Shown here piece after piece: positions 9,562-20,100 of a stretch of DNA of 64,000 nt. The stretch comes from Flavobacteriales bacterium (GTDB taxonomy: Bacteria; Bacteroidota; Bacteroidia; Flavobacteriales_F; PHOS-HE28), in contig JAHCIA010000001.1 in the NCBI GenBank assembly GCA_026129465.1, positions 3,541,001 to 3,605,000 of the forward strand. The letters are read 5' to 3'. Position 1 is the stretch's first letter. Each line of letters starts with the position of its first letter. The translations under genes and the position numbers were made by a program. Under the pieces are notes generated by a model. The model ran no database searches. It was not told the origin of the DNA and was given only the letters and a program-made list of their open reading frames with translations.

Positions 9562-10557
9562 TCAAGTCGCCAGGATGTGCAACACACGATAAAGGTCGGG
9601 GTCGAAAGGCTTCTTCCCGCCGATCGCTTCGGCGAAGGATGTGAATACGACCTGGCCGCAGACGAGTCCCGCCATTGTACCGTGTCCGCCCGCCGCGAGA
9701 TGCTCCACGGCAGCCACCCCCAACCTGCTCGCCAGTATCCTGTCATTCACGGTGGGCGATCCGCCGCGCTGCAAATGGCCCAGCACCGACACGCGTATGT
9801 CGAAGTGCGTGGTGCGCTGCTTCACCTTGCGGGCGATGTCGAAGGCCCCGCCTTCCTCATCACCTTCCGCCACCACCACGATGCTCGAGGACTTGCTGGA
9901 GGCCGCGCTTTCCAGTGTATGCACCAGCTCGTCGATGCCCTGCAACTGCTCCGGCACCATGGCATACTCGGCCCCTGCCGCCAGCGCACTGGCCATGGCG
10001 ATGTGGCCCGTATCGCGTCCCATCACTTCCACGAAGAAGAGCCGGTCGTGCGAGGAGGCCGTGTCGCGGATCTTGTCGATGGCTTCCACCGCCGTGTTCA
10101 CTGCCGTGTCAAAGCCGATGGTGTGGTCCGTTCCCGCCAGATCGTTGTCGATCGTGCCCGGTAGTCCCACCACGTGCGTCCCGTGTTCTTCATGCAGCAC
10201 GCGTGCCCCGGCGAATGTGCCATCGCCACCGATGGCCACCAACGCATCGATGCCCTGCCCAACCAGATTCGCTGCCGCTTTGGCGCGGCCTTCCTTCGTG
10301 CGGAAGTCCTCGCTCCTCGCGGACCGCAGGATGGTGCCGCCGCGTTGGATGATGTTGCTCACATCGCGCGGGCCCAGCGGACGGAAGCGGCCCTGCACCA
10401 GACCGTCGTATCCGCCTTCGATGCCGGAGACCTGCCATCCCGAATGGATCGCGGTACGCACCACGGCCCGGATGGCCGCATTCATGCCGGGGCTGTCACC
10501 GCCGGAGGTGAAGACACCCACATGGCGGGAAGCTGCGGAGGATGTTGTGGCGGACAT
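9562..10557 (-). CDS. pfkA: ATP-dependent 6-phosphofructokinase
   Basis: Phosphorylates fructose-6-phosphate to fructose-1,6-bisphosphate in glycolysis (cytosolic tetramer in the family). Visible motifs: TSGGDSPGMNAAIR (nucleotide loop), IGGDGTFAGA (Mg-ATP), the catalytic PGTIDND loop, VEVMGRDTGHIA and a DIRVSVLGHLQRGG segment. From the chosen ATG the protein is 331 residues, close to the family norm (~320). An in-frame ATG at 10614 would add 19 residues, but it lies upstream of a good -7 box (10593-10600), so the shorter start is preferred. Monocistronic, and divergent from the TonB receptor gene. Confidence 0.96.
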   Translation of the reverse strand: MSATTSSAASRHVGVFTSGGDSPGMNAAIRAVVRTAIHSGWQVSGIEGGYDGLVQGRFRPLGPRDVSNIIQRGGTILRSARSEDFRTKEGRAKAAANLVGQGIDALVAIGGDGTFAGARVLHEEHGTHVVGLPGTIDNDLAGTDHTIGFDTAVNTAVEAIDKIRDTASSHDRLFFVEVMGRDTGHIAMASALAAGAEYAMVPEQLQGIDELVHTLESAASSKSSSIVVVAEGDEEGGAFDIARKVKQRTTHFDIRVSVLGHLQRGGSPTVNDRILASRLGVAAVEHLAAGGHGTMAGLVCGQVVFTSFAEAIGGKKPFDPDLYRVLHILAT

Positions 10558-10592
10558 GGTGGATGACTTGGACGATCGGTCGCCAGGAGTGC

Positions 10593-10600
10593 CGAAAATA
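10593..10600 (-). promoter_or_regulatory. -7 box TATTTTCG for pfkA
   Basis: Minus-strand TATTTTCG fits the Bacteroidota -7 consensus TAnnTTTG with the TTCG ending common in this window. It lies 35 nt before the chosen pfkA start. Confidence 0.45.
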
Positions 10601-10676
10601 GCCCTTGGTCGCATCTTCTCCTCGGTGATTTCTGCAACCCGGTTGCATGAAGGCTGAACCTCTGTAATTTCGCGGC

Positions 10677-13025
10677 GTGTGGCCGGTGAAGCGTTTCCCA
10701 GTGGGATGGATCGTCCCGGTGCTGTGCTGCTCGCTATCGTTCCCCACCCAGGCCCAGGATCCCAGTTGTACCCTGGTCCTTTCCGGCAACGTCTTCGACG
10801 AGCACGACCGCACCCCGCTTTCGTATGCCGAGGTCTTCCTGCCCGGATCCGGCAAGGGTGGTATCACCGATGAGCATGGCAACTACCGTGTCACCGGGAT
10901 ATGCCCGGGCACGCACGTGGTGCGTGTCACACACTTGGGTTGCGAACCGGTGGAGCGGCGCATCACCATGGACCGTGACATGGTGGCGAACTTCAAGCTG
11001 GAGCACCATCATGAGGAGTTGCGCGAGTTGGAGGTGATACGCAAGCGGCCCGATGAGAATGTGGGCCTGGCGCAGGGCGAATTGGACAAGAATGCCATGG
11101 AGAAGGCCGCTGGACGGGACCTCGCCACAGTGATCGCCACCCTGCCAGGCGTGAACATGCTCACTTCGGGTCCCACCATCGGCAAGCCTGTGATCCATGG
11201 CCACTCGGGCAACCGGGTGCTCATTCTCAACCAGGGCGTGCGGCAGGAGGACCAGCAATGGGGCAACGACCACGCGCCCAACCTGGACCCCTTCAGCAGC
11301 GATCGCGTCACCGTGGTGAAGGGAGCGGCATCCGTGCAATATGGTGCCGACGCGATCGGTGGGGTGATCATCACCGAACCGGTGGAGCTGCCGCGCACGG
11401 CGGGTGTGGGCGGTGAATTGCGATCGGTGGGCATGTGGAATGGACGCGGTGGCGGCGTCCATGGCATGCTCCAGGGCGGCGTGCGCAGCGTACCCGGTCT
11501 CGGCTGGCGTGTGCAGGGATCGGGCCGTCGGTTGGGCGATTCGGAAGCACCAGGCCATGTCCTCAGCAATACCGGGCTGCGCGAAGCGGGTGCCTCGGTG
11601 GCCGTGGGGCTGCATCGTCACTGGGGTGGCGGATCGGTCTACTACAGCCTGTTCGCCCGCGAAATGGGTGTGTTGCGTGCTGCGCACATCGGTAACCTCA
11701 CCGACCTGCAGAACGCCATCAGCAGCGGTGTGCCATGGTACCAGGCACCTTTCGGGTACGACATCCTGCCTCCACGTCAAACGGTGATGCACCACCTGCT
11801 GAAGACCGAGGGCCGCTACCGGCTCAGCGAACGCGACATGCTGGTGCTCACCTATGCCTACCAGACCGACGACCGCCAGGAGTACGACAACCGGCGCGCC
11901 GGCCGCAACGAGCGCCCCGCATTGGATCTCTTCCTGCTCACCCACACCGCCGATGCCGTGGTGAACCACTGGCTGGGGCCGCATGTGCATGGCAAGGTGG
12001 GCGTCAGCGGCATCTACCAGGCGAACTACAACATGCCGGGCACCGGCATCCGGCCACTGATCCCCAACTACGCCAAACAGAGCGGCGGGGTCTTCGTGCT
12101 GGAGCATTTCCCGGTGAATGAAGGATTGGAGCTGGAGGCCGGGGCTCGCCTGGAGGGTACCGGCCTTCGCGTGGGTCGTTTCAACCTGGCGAACGAGTAT
12201 ATCGTCAGCGAGCACGATTTCTTGAACCACGCGCTCAGCGTTGGGGGCACCTGGTCTCCACGCGACAGTCTCGCGCTGCGGCTCAACATCAGCTCGGCGT
12301 TCAGGCCTCCGCATGTGAGCGAGTTGTACAGCGAAGGCCTCCATCATGGAGCCGCCGCCATCGAGCGTGGCGACCCGCGGCTCACGAGCGAACGATCCCT
12401 CAAGGCCGCTTTCGACATCGATGCGTACGCTTTCCACGATCGTTTGCACACCCAGGTCACCTTGTACCACGATCGTGTGGCCGGCTACATCTACCTGCGT
12501 CCTGCGGGTTTCGAGCTCACCATCCGCGGGGCGTTCCCCGTGTTCGACCATGTGGCCACCGACGTCGTGCTCAATGGCATGGACCTTTCCCTGGAGTACC
12601 GGCTGGTGCAGGACCTCGCATGGCGCACACGCGGAAGCATCGTGCGCGGCCGCGACATCACCCAGGGCGAGTGGCTCTTCCAGATGCCCGCCGATCGCAT
12701 GGAGAACGCGCTGCTCTGGCGACGACCGACACTGGGCACATGGCGCGGGGTGGAGGCCGCGATAACCAGCACCATGGTGGCGAGGCAGTCACGCGTCCCG
12801 CCAGGCCTGGACTTCATGGATGCGCCGGAGGCCTATCACCTGCTCGGCTTGTCCCTGTCGGCGGCGAAAGCGGTGGGGAGGAACGAGTTGCGCATGGGCG
12901 TGCAAGGCAACAACCTGCTCAATACCTCCTACCGCGACTACCTGGACCGCTTCCGCTACTTCGCCGATGCGCGAGGACTGGACCTCTCGGTATGGCTGCG
13001 CTATGGCTTCGGTGCGCACCGGTGA
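10677..13025 (+). CDS. TonB-dependent outer-membrane receptor
   Basis: 782 residues from a GTG start (a second GTG at 10686 would also give a signal peptide ending FPTQAQ). Carboxypeptidase-regulatory-like domain (~30-105: SGNVFDEHDRTPLSYAEVFL ... GTHVVRVTHLGCE), then a plug domain (~120-240: LATVIATLPGVNML, VIHGHSGNRVLILNQGVR, VTVVKGAASVQYGADAIGG), then a ~540-residue beta-barrel ending in an aromatic-rich strand (LSVWLRYGFGAH). Active uptake of a ligand across the outer membrane using TonB/ExbBD is the family role. The ligand cannot be read from the sequence, and no adjacent SusD or binding protein exists. A TAATTTCG box lies at 10665-10672, 4 nt before the GTG. Confidence 0.93.
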   Translation: MWPVKRFPVGWIVPVLCCSLSFPTQAQDPSCTLVLSGNVFDEHDRTPLSYAEVFLPGSGKGGITDEHGNYRVTGICPGTHVVRVTHLGCEPVERRITMDRDMVANFKLEHHHEELRELEVIRKRPDENVGLAQGELDKNAMEKAAGRDLATVIATLPGVNMLTSGPTIGKPVIHGHSGNRVLILNQGVRQEDQQWGNDHAPNLDPFSSDRVTVVKGAASVQYGADAIGGVIITEPVELPRTAGVGGELRSVGMWNGRGGGVHGMLQGGVRSVPGLGWRVQGSGRRLGDSEAPGHVLSNTGLREAGASVAVGLHRHWGGGSVYYSLFAREMGVLRAAHIGNLTDLQNAISSGVPWYQAPFGYDILPPRQTVMHHLLKTEGRYRLSERDMLVLTYAYQTDDRQEYDNRRAGRNERPALDLFLLTHTADAVVNHWLGPHVHGKVGVSGIYQANYNMPGTGIRPLIPNYAKQSGGVFVLEHFPVNEGLELEAGARLEGTGLRVGRFNLANEYIVSEHDFLNHALSVGGTWSPRDSLALRLNISSAFRPPHVSELYSEGLHHGAAAIERGDPRLTSERSLKAAFDIDAYAFHDRLHTQVTLYHDRVAGYIYLRPAGFELTIRGAFPVFDHVATDVVLNGMDLSLEYRLVQDLAWRTRGSIVRGRDITQGEWLFQMPADRMENALLWRRPTLGTWRGVEAAITSTMVARQSRVPPGLDFMDAPEAYHLLGLSLSAAKAVGRNELRMGVQGNNLLNTSYRDYLDRFRYFADARGLDLSVWLRYGFGAHR

Positions 13026-13083
13026 ACACACGTAATAGCGGTGGCCAGGCGTTACCCGGTCACGCGCCAGGCATTGCGGGATC

Positions 13084-13686
13084 ATGCGACGGATGTTCTA
13101 CCAGGCATTGTTCAGTGTCCATCTGCTGGCCGCCTGTCAGCAGCCGCCAGCCGTTATCATGCACGCCGGGGATCGTGCCCATATACCGGACAAGGTCGAT
13201 CGGGACCTGCGGACCATCATCGAGGAGCGCGCCATTCCGGACGACAGCGTGCGGCTGGTGGTGCGCAAGGCCGCGCGCCTGTTGATGGTCGTCGCATCAG
13301 GCGACACGCTGAAGCGCTACCCCTGCGTGTTGGGTGAAGCGCCCGTGGGCGACAAGTCCATGCAGGGCGATCGATGCACACCGGAAGGGACCTTCACTTT
13401 TCGCGACAAGTACCCGCACCGCGAGTGGCACAAGTTCGCCTGGATCGACTACCCGAACGAGGAGAGCTGGCGCCGCTTCCGGCAGCGCAAGCGCGATGGG
13501 CTTATCCCGGCGAACGCGGCCATCGGCGGGGAGATCGGCATCCATGGCGTGCCTGAGGGCATGGACCATTGGATCGGCATGGGGCACGACTGGACCTTCG
13601 GCTGCATCGCCATGCGCAATGCCGATCTGGATGAGCTCTGGACCTGGATCAGGCCGCGATCGTCCATCCTGGTCATCCTGCCTTGA
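13084..13686 (+). CDS. L,D-transpeptidase (YkuD family) lipoprotein
   Basis: Residues 1-18 form a lipoprotein signal with lipobox LLAAC (Cys18). The YkuD-type catalytic region carries VRKAARLLMVV, a TPEGTF strand, IGIHG (His154) and TFGCIAMRN (Cys174), the Cys nucleophile motif in which the usual SHGC is TFGC. Family members make or exchange L,D cross-links in peptidoglycan or attach proteins to it. The 200-residue size fits the compact YafK/ErfK-like group. It follows the TonB receptor by 58 bp on the same strand but shares no obvious function with it. Residue assignment is by motif only. Confidence 0.9.
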   Translation: MRRMFYQALFSVHLLAACQQPPAVIMHAGDRAHIPDKVDRDLRTIIEERAIPDDSVRLVVRKAARLLMVVASGDTLKRYPCVLGEAPVGDKSMQGDRCTPEGTFTFRDKYPHREWHKFAWIDYPNEESWRRFRQRKRDGLIPANAAIGGEIGIHGVPEGMDHWIGMGHDWTFGCIAMRNADLDELWTWIRPRSSILVILP

Positions 13687-13706
13687 CCGGATCGACCCGC
13701 GGGGCG

Positions 13707-14210
13707 CTACTTGTCGAAGTCGTTGGGATAGTGCTGGCGCAGTGCGGCTATGCCATCGCGCACCTTGTCCTCCTGCTCGCCCTTGAAGGCGGCGAGACGC
13801 TCGGCGAGCTTGTCGTCCGAAATGGCCAGGATCTGCACAGCGAGCAGACCGGCGTTGCGTGCACCGTTCACGGCTACGGTGGCCACAGGCACGCCATTGG
13901 GCATTTGCACGATGCTCAGCAGCGAATCCCATCCATCGATGGAGTTGCGGCTCTTGATGGGCACGCCGATCACGGGCAGCGTGGTGAGCGAAGCCACCAT
14001 GCCGGGCAGGTGGGCGGCGCCTCCTGCCCCGGCGATGATCACCTTGATGCCGCGGTCCGCCGCGCCCTTCGCATAGGCGAACATCCGATCGGGCGTGCGG
14101 TGCGCGCTCACCACGGTGAGTTCGTGCGCCACACCGAATTCCTTCATCGTGTCCGCGGCCTCGCGCATGATCTCCAGATCGCTGCGGCTGCCCATGATGA
14201 TCCCTACCAT
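13707..14210 (-). CDS. purE: N5-carboxyaminoimidazole ribonucleotide mutase
   Basis: Class I PurE, 167 residues, moving the carboxylate of N5-CAIR to C4 to give CAIR in de novo purine synthesis. Visible: the N-terminal [12 protein letters not shown] phosphate-binding loop, the [10 protein letters not shown] motif containing the catalytic His, [11 protein letters not shown] and IPIKS-like [12 protein letters not shown]. It starts 10 bp after the stop codon of purK, its functional partner, so the two form a purK-purE operon. Confidence 0.97.
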   Translation of the reverse strand: MVGIIMGSRSDLEIMREAADTMKEFGVAHELTVVSAHRTPDRMFAYAKGAADRGIKVIIAGAGGAAHLPGMVASLTTLPVIGVPIKSRNSIDGWDSLLSIVQMPNGVPVATVAVNGARNAGLLAVQILAISDDKLAERLAAFKGEQEDKVRDGIAALRQHYPNDFDK

Positions 14211-14220
14211 GTTCGCTGCT

Positions 14221-15378
14221 TTAGTTGGTGGTGGGTTGCGGTTCCTCTTTCTGCGGCACCACGCGGCAATGTGTGCGCGTCACCGCGATGGCCTGGTCCA
14301 GTCCTGGGTGATCGGCCGCCATCACGGTCACGTGGCCCATTTTCCGGCCCGTGCGTGTCTCGTACTTGCCATAGAGGTGCACGAAGGCGGCGGGCAGATG
14401 GAGCACGTCGTCCAGGCCTTTCAACCAGGGTGCACCAGTACCGCCTTCGCCGACCAGGTTGACCATGGCGGCATGGCCACGGAGGTCGGTATCCCCCAAT
14501 GGCTGCTCCAGATAGAGACGCAACAATTGGTCGAATTGCGAGCTGGCGCAGGCCTCGATGGTGTGGTGCCCGCTGTTGTGCGCGCGTGGCGCGGTCTCGT
14601 TCACGAGCAAGGCGCCGGCGGCGGTGAGGAACATCTCCACGGCGTAGATGCCCGGTTCGCCGAAGGCCTCGGCCACGCGCATGGCCAGCCCGCGTGCTTC
14701 GTGTTCCACATGCGCATCGATCCTGGCCGGCGCACGCAAATGGTCCACCAGGTTGTAACGCGGATCGAAGACCATCTCCACCGGATCGTAGGAGACCTGC
14801 ACGCCCAGGTGCGACCGCACTACGATCACCGCCAGTTCCATGGCGATATCCACTCGTTGCTCCAGAACGGCAGGTCCGGGAAAGGCCTTCGCCGCATCGG
14901 CGGCGCCATCGATGCGCATCACACCCCGGCCGTCGTAGCCACCGGTACGCGCCTTGAGGAAGCCGGGCAGCAGCTCGGTGTGCGCGGCGATCCCTTCCGG
15001 ACCATCGACCAAGGCGAATGGTGAAGTGGGCAGTCCGTGATCAGCATAGAAGGTCTTTTGTAGGCCCTTGTCCTGGATGGTCCGCAATACGGCGGGGTCA
15101 GGGATGACGCGCTTGCCTTGCCGCTTCAGGTCCTCCAAGGCCTCCACGCTCACATGCTCGATCTCGATGCCCACCACGTCCGCGTCGGTCGCGAAGGCCA
15201 GGACGGTATCGCGATCGTTGAAGGATCCACAGGTGAAGCGGTGGGCGATCCCGGCACAAGGCGCATGGGGATCGGGGTCGAGCACATGCACCCGGGCATC
15301 GTAGCGCAGGGCGTTCTCGATGAACATGCGGCCCAACTGGCCACCACCGAGGAGCGCGATCACAGGGGTCTGCGCCAT
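14221..15378 (-). CDS. purK: N5-carboxyaminoimidazole ribonucleotide synthase
   Basis: ATP-grasp enzyme converting AIR, bicarbonate and ATP to N5-CAIR, the substrate of the PurE encoded just downstream. 385 residues from the ATG beginning [18 protein letters not shown]. Visible: N-terminal GGGQLGRM fold; ATP-grasp segments including [15 protein letters not shown], the ELAVIVVRS strand and the metal-binding [18 protein letters not shown] motif, diagnostic for PurK. The start is supported by a perfect -7 box (TATCTTTG on the minus strand, 15385-15392) only 6 nt upstream, implying a leaderless mRNA. A much longer in-frame extension overlaps the neighbouring barrel gene and has no domain content. 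Confidence 0.97.
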   Translation of the reverse strand: MAQTPVIALLGGGQLGRMFIENALRYDARVHVLDPDPHAPCAGIAHRFTCGSFNDRDTVLAFATDADVVGIEIEHVSVEALEDLKRQGKRVIPDPAVLRTIQDKGLQKTFYADHGLPTSPFALVDGPEGIAAHTELLPGFLKARTGGYDGRGVMRIDGAADAAKAFPGPAVLEQRVDIAMELAVIVVRSHLGVQVSYDPVEMVFDPRYNLVDHLRAPARIDAHVEHEARGLAMRVAEAFGEPGIYAVEMFLTAAGALLVNETAPRAHNSGHHTIEACASSQFDQLLRLYLEQPLGDTDLRGHAAMVNLVGEGGTGAPWLKGLDDVLHLPAAFVHLYGKYETRTGRKMGHVTVMAADHPGLDQAIAVTRTHCRVVPQKEEPQPTTN

Positions 15379-15384
15379 GTGCGG

Positions 15385-15392
15385 CAAAGATA
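15385..15392 (-). promoter_or_regulatory. -7 box TATCTTTG of purKE, leaderless spacing
   Basis: Exact match to TAnnTTTG on the minus strand, with a 6-nt gap to the purK ATG. Transcription would begin at or beside the start codon. Confidence 0.65.
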
Positions 15393-15410
15393 GCCGGTGG
15401 CGCGAGGCGG

Positions 15411-16025
15411 TCAGCGTCGCCGGCGCGTCGCCTTGCTGAATTGCACCACGCGGTAGCCCAGCGTGAACTGCAGGCTGCGGTTCCGGGGGAACAGGGCATC
15501 GTCGGCTTCGAGCACGGGCGTCATGCCGCTGTAATAGCGCAGGGTGAGGTCCACCCCGGAGCGGAAGTCCACGCCCATGCCGCCGTTGAAGCCCACATCG
15601 ATGTTGTTGAAGCGCTGGCTGACATCCTCCCATTCGCCCGCACCCTGGCGTTCCATGGCGAAGAGCAGCTTGCCGGCCTGGACGCCCCCCTGCAGGTTGA
15701 ATCCGTTGCCGGTGTACCATTTCAGTGAAAGGGGGCCCTGGATGTAGATGGTGCGGTCGATCACGGGGTCGCCCTTTGGTTTGCGGTAACCGGAACCCAT
15801 CGCCGCCACCAACAGTTCGGGCTGGAGTTCCAGTCCGGGTCCGACGCTGATCGGCGCGTAGAGGCCCATGACGGCCCCGGGCAGGGGGAAGTTCTCGATC
15901 ACTTCGGAACGTGTGGTGCTCATCAGGGGGCCACCCTTGATGCCCAAGCCGGAACCCTGTGCCATCAGGCGGCTGATGGATAGGGAGAGAATGGTCAGCA
16001 GGAGAAGGCCATGGGTGCGGCGCAT
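15411..16025 (-). CDS. Outer-membrane beta-barrel protein (PorT/OMP_b-brl-like)
   Basis: 204 residues from the ATG giving MRRTHGLLLLTILSLSISRLMAQ, a signal peptide ending before GSGLGIKGG. The remainder is alternating-hydrophobicity beta-strands with typical small-barrel features: GLGIKGGPLMSTTR, a GLELQPELLVAAMG strand, LKWYTGNGFNLQGGVQAG, and a final strand LQFTLGYRVVQFSK. Small barrels of this kind are abundant in Bacteroidota, and PorT itself is one. Nothing here proves a T9SS role. It ends 18 bp before the purK promoter, on the same strand. Confidence 0.75.
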   Translation of the reverse strand: MRRTHGLLLLTILSLSISRLMAQGSGLGIKGGPLMSTTRSEVIENFPLPGAVMGLYAPISVGPGLELQPELLVAAMGSGYRKPKGDPVIDRTIYIQGPLSLKWYTGNGFNLQGGVQAGKLLFAMERQGAGEWEDVSQRFNNIDVGFNGGMGVDFRSGVDLTLRYYSGMTPVLEADDALFPRNRSLQFTLGYRVVQFSKATRRRR

Positions 16026-16127
16026 GTGCGGGGATCTCTGTTTCGCACGCGCTCGAACGTGAATGGGCCCTCCGGGGTTACACCGGTCGGGACCCCGGCC
16101 CATACCAAGGGCATCGACCCCACCGAA

Positions 16128-17141
16128 TTATCGATCACTGACGATCAGCGGCATGACCACCCTGCGGTCCTGCTCCAGGATCGACAGCAGATACCCACCC
16201 GCAGGGAGGTTGGTCAGGTCCGACCGATGCACCGGCCCAGTGGCCAGTTCCTTCATGACGGAGCGCCCCAAGGCATCGTAGTAATTCAGATGGACCGTAC
16301 CCGGGCCTAGTCCTTCCACCACCAATAGGTCTTGGGTGGGGTTCGGGAATATGCGGATCCCAGGCGTGCCATGCTCGGGCATGGCGGTGGACAGGCCGCA
16401 TCCCGTGGCGGTCAGCAGGCTCGCCCGAAGGCCATTCAGTACCCCGTTCATGTAGGTACATTGTTGTGTGGTGAACATGCTGAGGCAGGGCGCATAATCG
16501 AGGAAGTTCTCGAATTGTGTCAAGGTGCCGCATTTCTGCAGGTTGCTATTCCCGCAGCTCCAGGTCGGGGAATCGGTATTGGGCGTATCGGCGATGCCGT
16601 CGTCACTGAAACAACTGTTGCCGTCGAAGGTGTGGCGAAGGCCGAAATAGTGGCCCGCCTCATGCGTGGCGGTGCGTGTGGTGAGCGTCATGCCGTGCTG
16701 GTAGTCGATCACCAGGCCGTCGTTGGGGCTGCCCGCCATGCCGCCTGTGGGCAGGTAGGTGTAGCCGCTCACGATGCCCCAGGAACCGCCGTTGATGTCG
16801 CACACCCAGATGTTCAGGTACTTGGAGGGATCCCACGCGCTGATGCCCAGCGGAGGCGACTTCATGGCGTGTGGTTGCCAGTTGGGGTCGAACCAGGTGG
16901 CCGTGGTGAAGGTGCGCGTGATGCCGTTGGTGGGATCGCCCCAAGGGTCCACCTGCGCCAGGCAGAACCTGATGTCCGGGTTGCCGATCATATTGACGAA
17001 GGCGGGGCGCACCGAGGCGAGGTCCGGATTCTCCGCGTTGAAGTCCTGGTCCATTTGCTGGATCACGGATTGGATCAATGCGTCCGGGATGTTCTCGGCC
17101 TGCGTGTTCCACACCACATGCACCACCACGTTCGCTGCCAT
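16128..17141 (-). CDS. M43 (pappalysin-like) metalloprotease, T9SS type A, N-terminus missing
   Basis: Secreted zinc endopeptidase of family M43 by motif. The sequence reads VVVHVVWNTQAENIPD, then NIWVCDINGG, the extended zinc motif HEAGHYFGLRH (HExxHxxGxxH), a Cys-rich loop with DTPNTDSPTWSCG, and a C-terminal type A sorting domain (GIRIFPNPTQDLLVVEG ... GGYLLSILEQDR). Family members carry a signal peptide and ~60-80 residue pro-region before the VVVHVV strand. Here they are absent: at ~17130 coding homology stops and, on the opposite strand, another gene begins mid-domain. The in-frame codons further upstream (to 17678) are only antisense of that gene. The annotated ATG at 17141 is arbitrary. 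As written it should be non-functional. Confidence 0.85.
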   Translation of the reverse strand: MAANVVVHVVWNTQAENIPDALIQSVIQQMDQDFNAENPDLASVRPAFVNMIGNPDIRFCLAQVDPWGDPTNGITRTFTTATWFDPNWQPHAMKSPPLGISAWDPSKYLNIWVCDINGGSWGIVSGYTYLPTGGMAGSPNDGLVIDYQHGMTLTTRTATHEAGHYFGLRHTFDGNSCFSDDGIADTPNTDSPTWSCGNSNLQKCGTLTQFENFLDYAPCLSMFTTQQCTYMNGVLNGLRASLLTATGCGLSTAMPEHGTPGIRIFPNPTQDLLVVEGLGPGTVHLNYYDALGRSVMKELATGPVHRSDLTNLPAGGYLLSILEQDRRVVMPLIVSDR

Positions 17142-20100
17142 CAATGGTGGTGGGCAAGGCGGCGCCAACATCCTCGTGGAGATCACGGGCAACACCACCG
17201 AGACGGGCACCGCCGTACTGAACCAGGGCGCCTGGACCACACTCACCGTCCAGCCCAGTGGTGGTGCATCGCGCACCATCACCGGCAACCTGGCCGCACC
17301 GCTCATCAACTTGAATGGCGCCGACAACGTGACCATCGATGGCCTGAACACCGGCGGCAATTCGCTCACGATCTCCAACACCAACAACGGCACCACCAGC
17401 GGCACCTGCACCATCCAATTCATCGCGGACGCGGTGAACAACCTGGTCACGCGTTGTACGCTTTTGGGATCGTTCAGCAACAGCGCCATCACCACCAATG
17501 GTGGCGTGGTATTCTTCGGCGCAGGGGCGATCGCCACAGGCTGCGACAACAACACCATCAGCTTCTGCGATGTGGGCCCGGCGGGCAGCAACCTGCCGGT
17601 GAAGGCCTTCCACTTCGGAGGCAGCAGCGGTTCCGAAGCCTTGCGCAGCAGCGGCAACGTCATCGACAACTGCAGCATCTACGATTTCTTCCTCGGCGCG
17701 GGTCCGAGCGCGGGCGTCTATGTCAGCTCCAACGACGGCACCACCGAGCTTACCATCAGCAACAACCGCTTCTACCAGACCGCCGCACGCAGTCTCACCA
17801 GCAGCAGCCAGCATTCGTCCATCTGGATCGCCAACGCCAACGGCAATGGCTTCCAGGTGACCGGCAACACCATCGGCTACGCCTCATCCACGGGCACGGG
17901 TACATACACCTTCAGTGGTATCGGCGGGTCCACCTTCGTGCCCATCTTCCTGAACACCGCCTCTGTCCTCCCTTCCAACGTCACGGGCAATACCATCACC
18001 GCCATCGCTTTGAGCGGAGCCATGAACGGGACATTGGCCGCATCGGTGCCTGTGCGCCTCATCGGCAGCAACGTCGGCGCCATCAACATCAACAACAACA
18101 CCATCGGCAGCCAGTCCGCCTTGGACGCCATCACCTTCACCACCTCCAGTGGCTCAAACGCCGATGTGAACGCCATCCACAAGAACGGGGCGGGTACGCT
18201 GAACACCAACGGCAACCAGATCGGTGGCATCACTGTGGGTGGCACGGGTGTCGCCGCTTCCCGCTTTTATGGCATGCGGGCGAACAATGCTGCGGGCACC
18301 AACTGGACCTGCAATGGCAATACCATCGGCGGCACGGTGGCCAACTCCATCCGCAGCACCACCACCAATACGGCCACGCAGGTGCAAGGCATCATGTTCT
18401 TCGATGCGAACCTCACGGCGGAGAACAACCTGATACGGAACCTGACAGCCGCCAATGGGACCGGAGCGAATAGTACGGTCTCTGTCGGGGGTATCGTATG
18501 TCAGAACAATACGGGCACCAGGGTCATCAGAGGGAACACGATCCATTCCTTGAGCAACACGAACGCGCTCGGAGGTATCTCGGCGACCGGGATCAACTTC
18601 GAGGCCGTGGTTTCCGCCACGAACGTGGTGGAGGGCAACTTCATCCATTCGCTCCGGCTTGGCAGCGGTGGTGGTACGATGAATGGGATCTATATCGGCT
18701 CAGGCGGCGCGTCGATCCGCAACAACATGGTGCGGCTTGGGATCGATGCTGACGGAGCCTCCATCACACCCTCGATCTTCATCAATGGGATCTACGAGAA
18801 TGGTGGTACGAATACCATCTGGCACAATAGCGTGTACATCGGAGGAGCCGGTGTGGTCGGCACCAACAATACGTGGGCGCTTTTCAGTAATGTGACGGTC
18901 ACCCGTGATATCAGGAACAACATCCTATGGAACGCACGGTCCAATGGTTCCGGGTCGGGTTCGCATTTGGCCATCCGGGTGAACTCGACCAACATGAACA
19001 CCAACCTCACCAGCGACCACAACTGCTTGCGGGTTACTGGCACGGGCGGTGTGTTGGGGAACAATGGCGCCAACCGCATCGACCTGGCCGCCTGGCAGGC
19101 CAGCTTCGCCCCGGCGACCAAGGACCAGAACAGCTTCTCCTCTGACCCGCTCTTCATCGCGCCCGAGGGACCCGCCACCGGTGTTGGCGCGGTGGACCTG
19201 CACATCCAGCCCGCATCCGGTTCTCCGGTGGACGCTACGGGCGTGTTGATCGCGGCGGTGGCCGTGGACTTCGACGGTGACGACCGCACCGATCCGCTGA
19301 CCACACCGGTTGACATCGGTGCCGACGCGGGGAACTTCTCCGCAGGCAGCCCGTGCAGTGGCCTGCCCGATGCGGGCACCGCATCGGCCTTGGACACCGA
19401 GTTGTGCGATGGCGAGAGCGCCGTGCTGGAGAGCGATGCGGTCAATACCGACTCGGGCATCGTGTACCAGTGGATGGTCTCCAACGTGACCGGCGGGCCT
19501 TACAGCAACGCCACAGGCACCGGTGCCACCACATTGAATTTCTCTTCCAGCGCTTTGGCACCGGGTACCTACTACTTCGTGCTTCGTGCGCGCTGTGTGA
19601 ACGAGACCATACCGGATGGCGACAGCTTCTCCAACGAAGTGGAGGTGACCGTATATCCCACACCCGCGCCGACTGTCAATGCCGGTGGTCCTGTGAGCTT
19701 CTGCCCCGGTGGCAGTGTCACGCTCTCATCCTCCATTGCGGGCGACAGCTACTTGTGGGTGCCCGGTGGCAGCACCGATCCCAGCATCGTGGCCAGTGCG
19801 GCGGGCTCTTACACCGTGACGGTCACCACCAACGGCTGCCCGGGCACCAGTCCTGCGGTGGTGGTGTCCATTCTGCCCGCGCCTTCAGGCGTCACCGCCG
19901 ATGCGAGCGAACTGGCTGTTTGCGCGGGTGATGAGGTCGACCTCTTTGGCGCGGTTTCCACGTTGCCGCCGCATTTTCCGCTGAATGAAGGATTCAACGC
20001 GCCCACCAGCTCTTGGACGAACGTGAACAATTCCTCAGGCGGTTCTCCTCCCAATGGCGCGGATTGGACCCTGCGGCCAAACGGATACAATCCCGGTGGG

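Noticed and set aside
16072..16098. Hairpin CCGGGGT/ACCCCGG downstream of the M43 gene
   Set aside because: A 7-bp stem with a long loop and no T-tract in a GC-rich gap; not strong enough to call a terminator.
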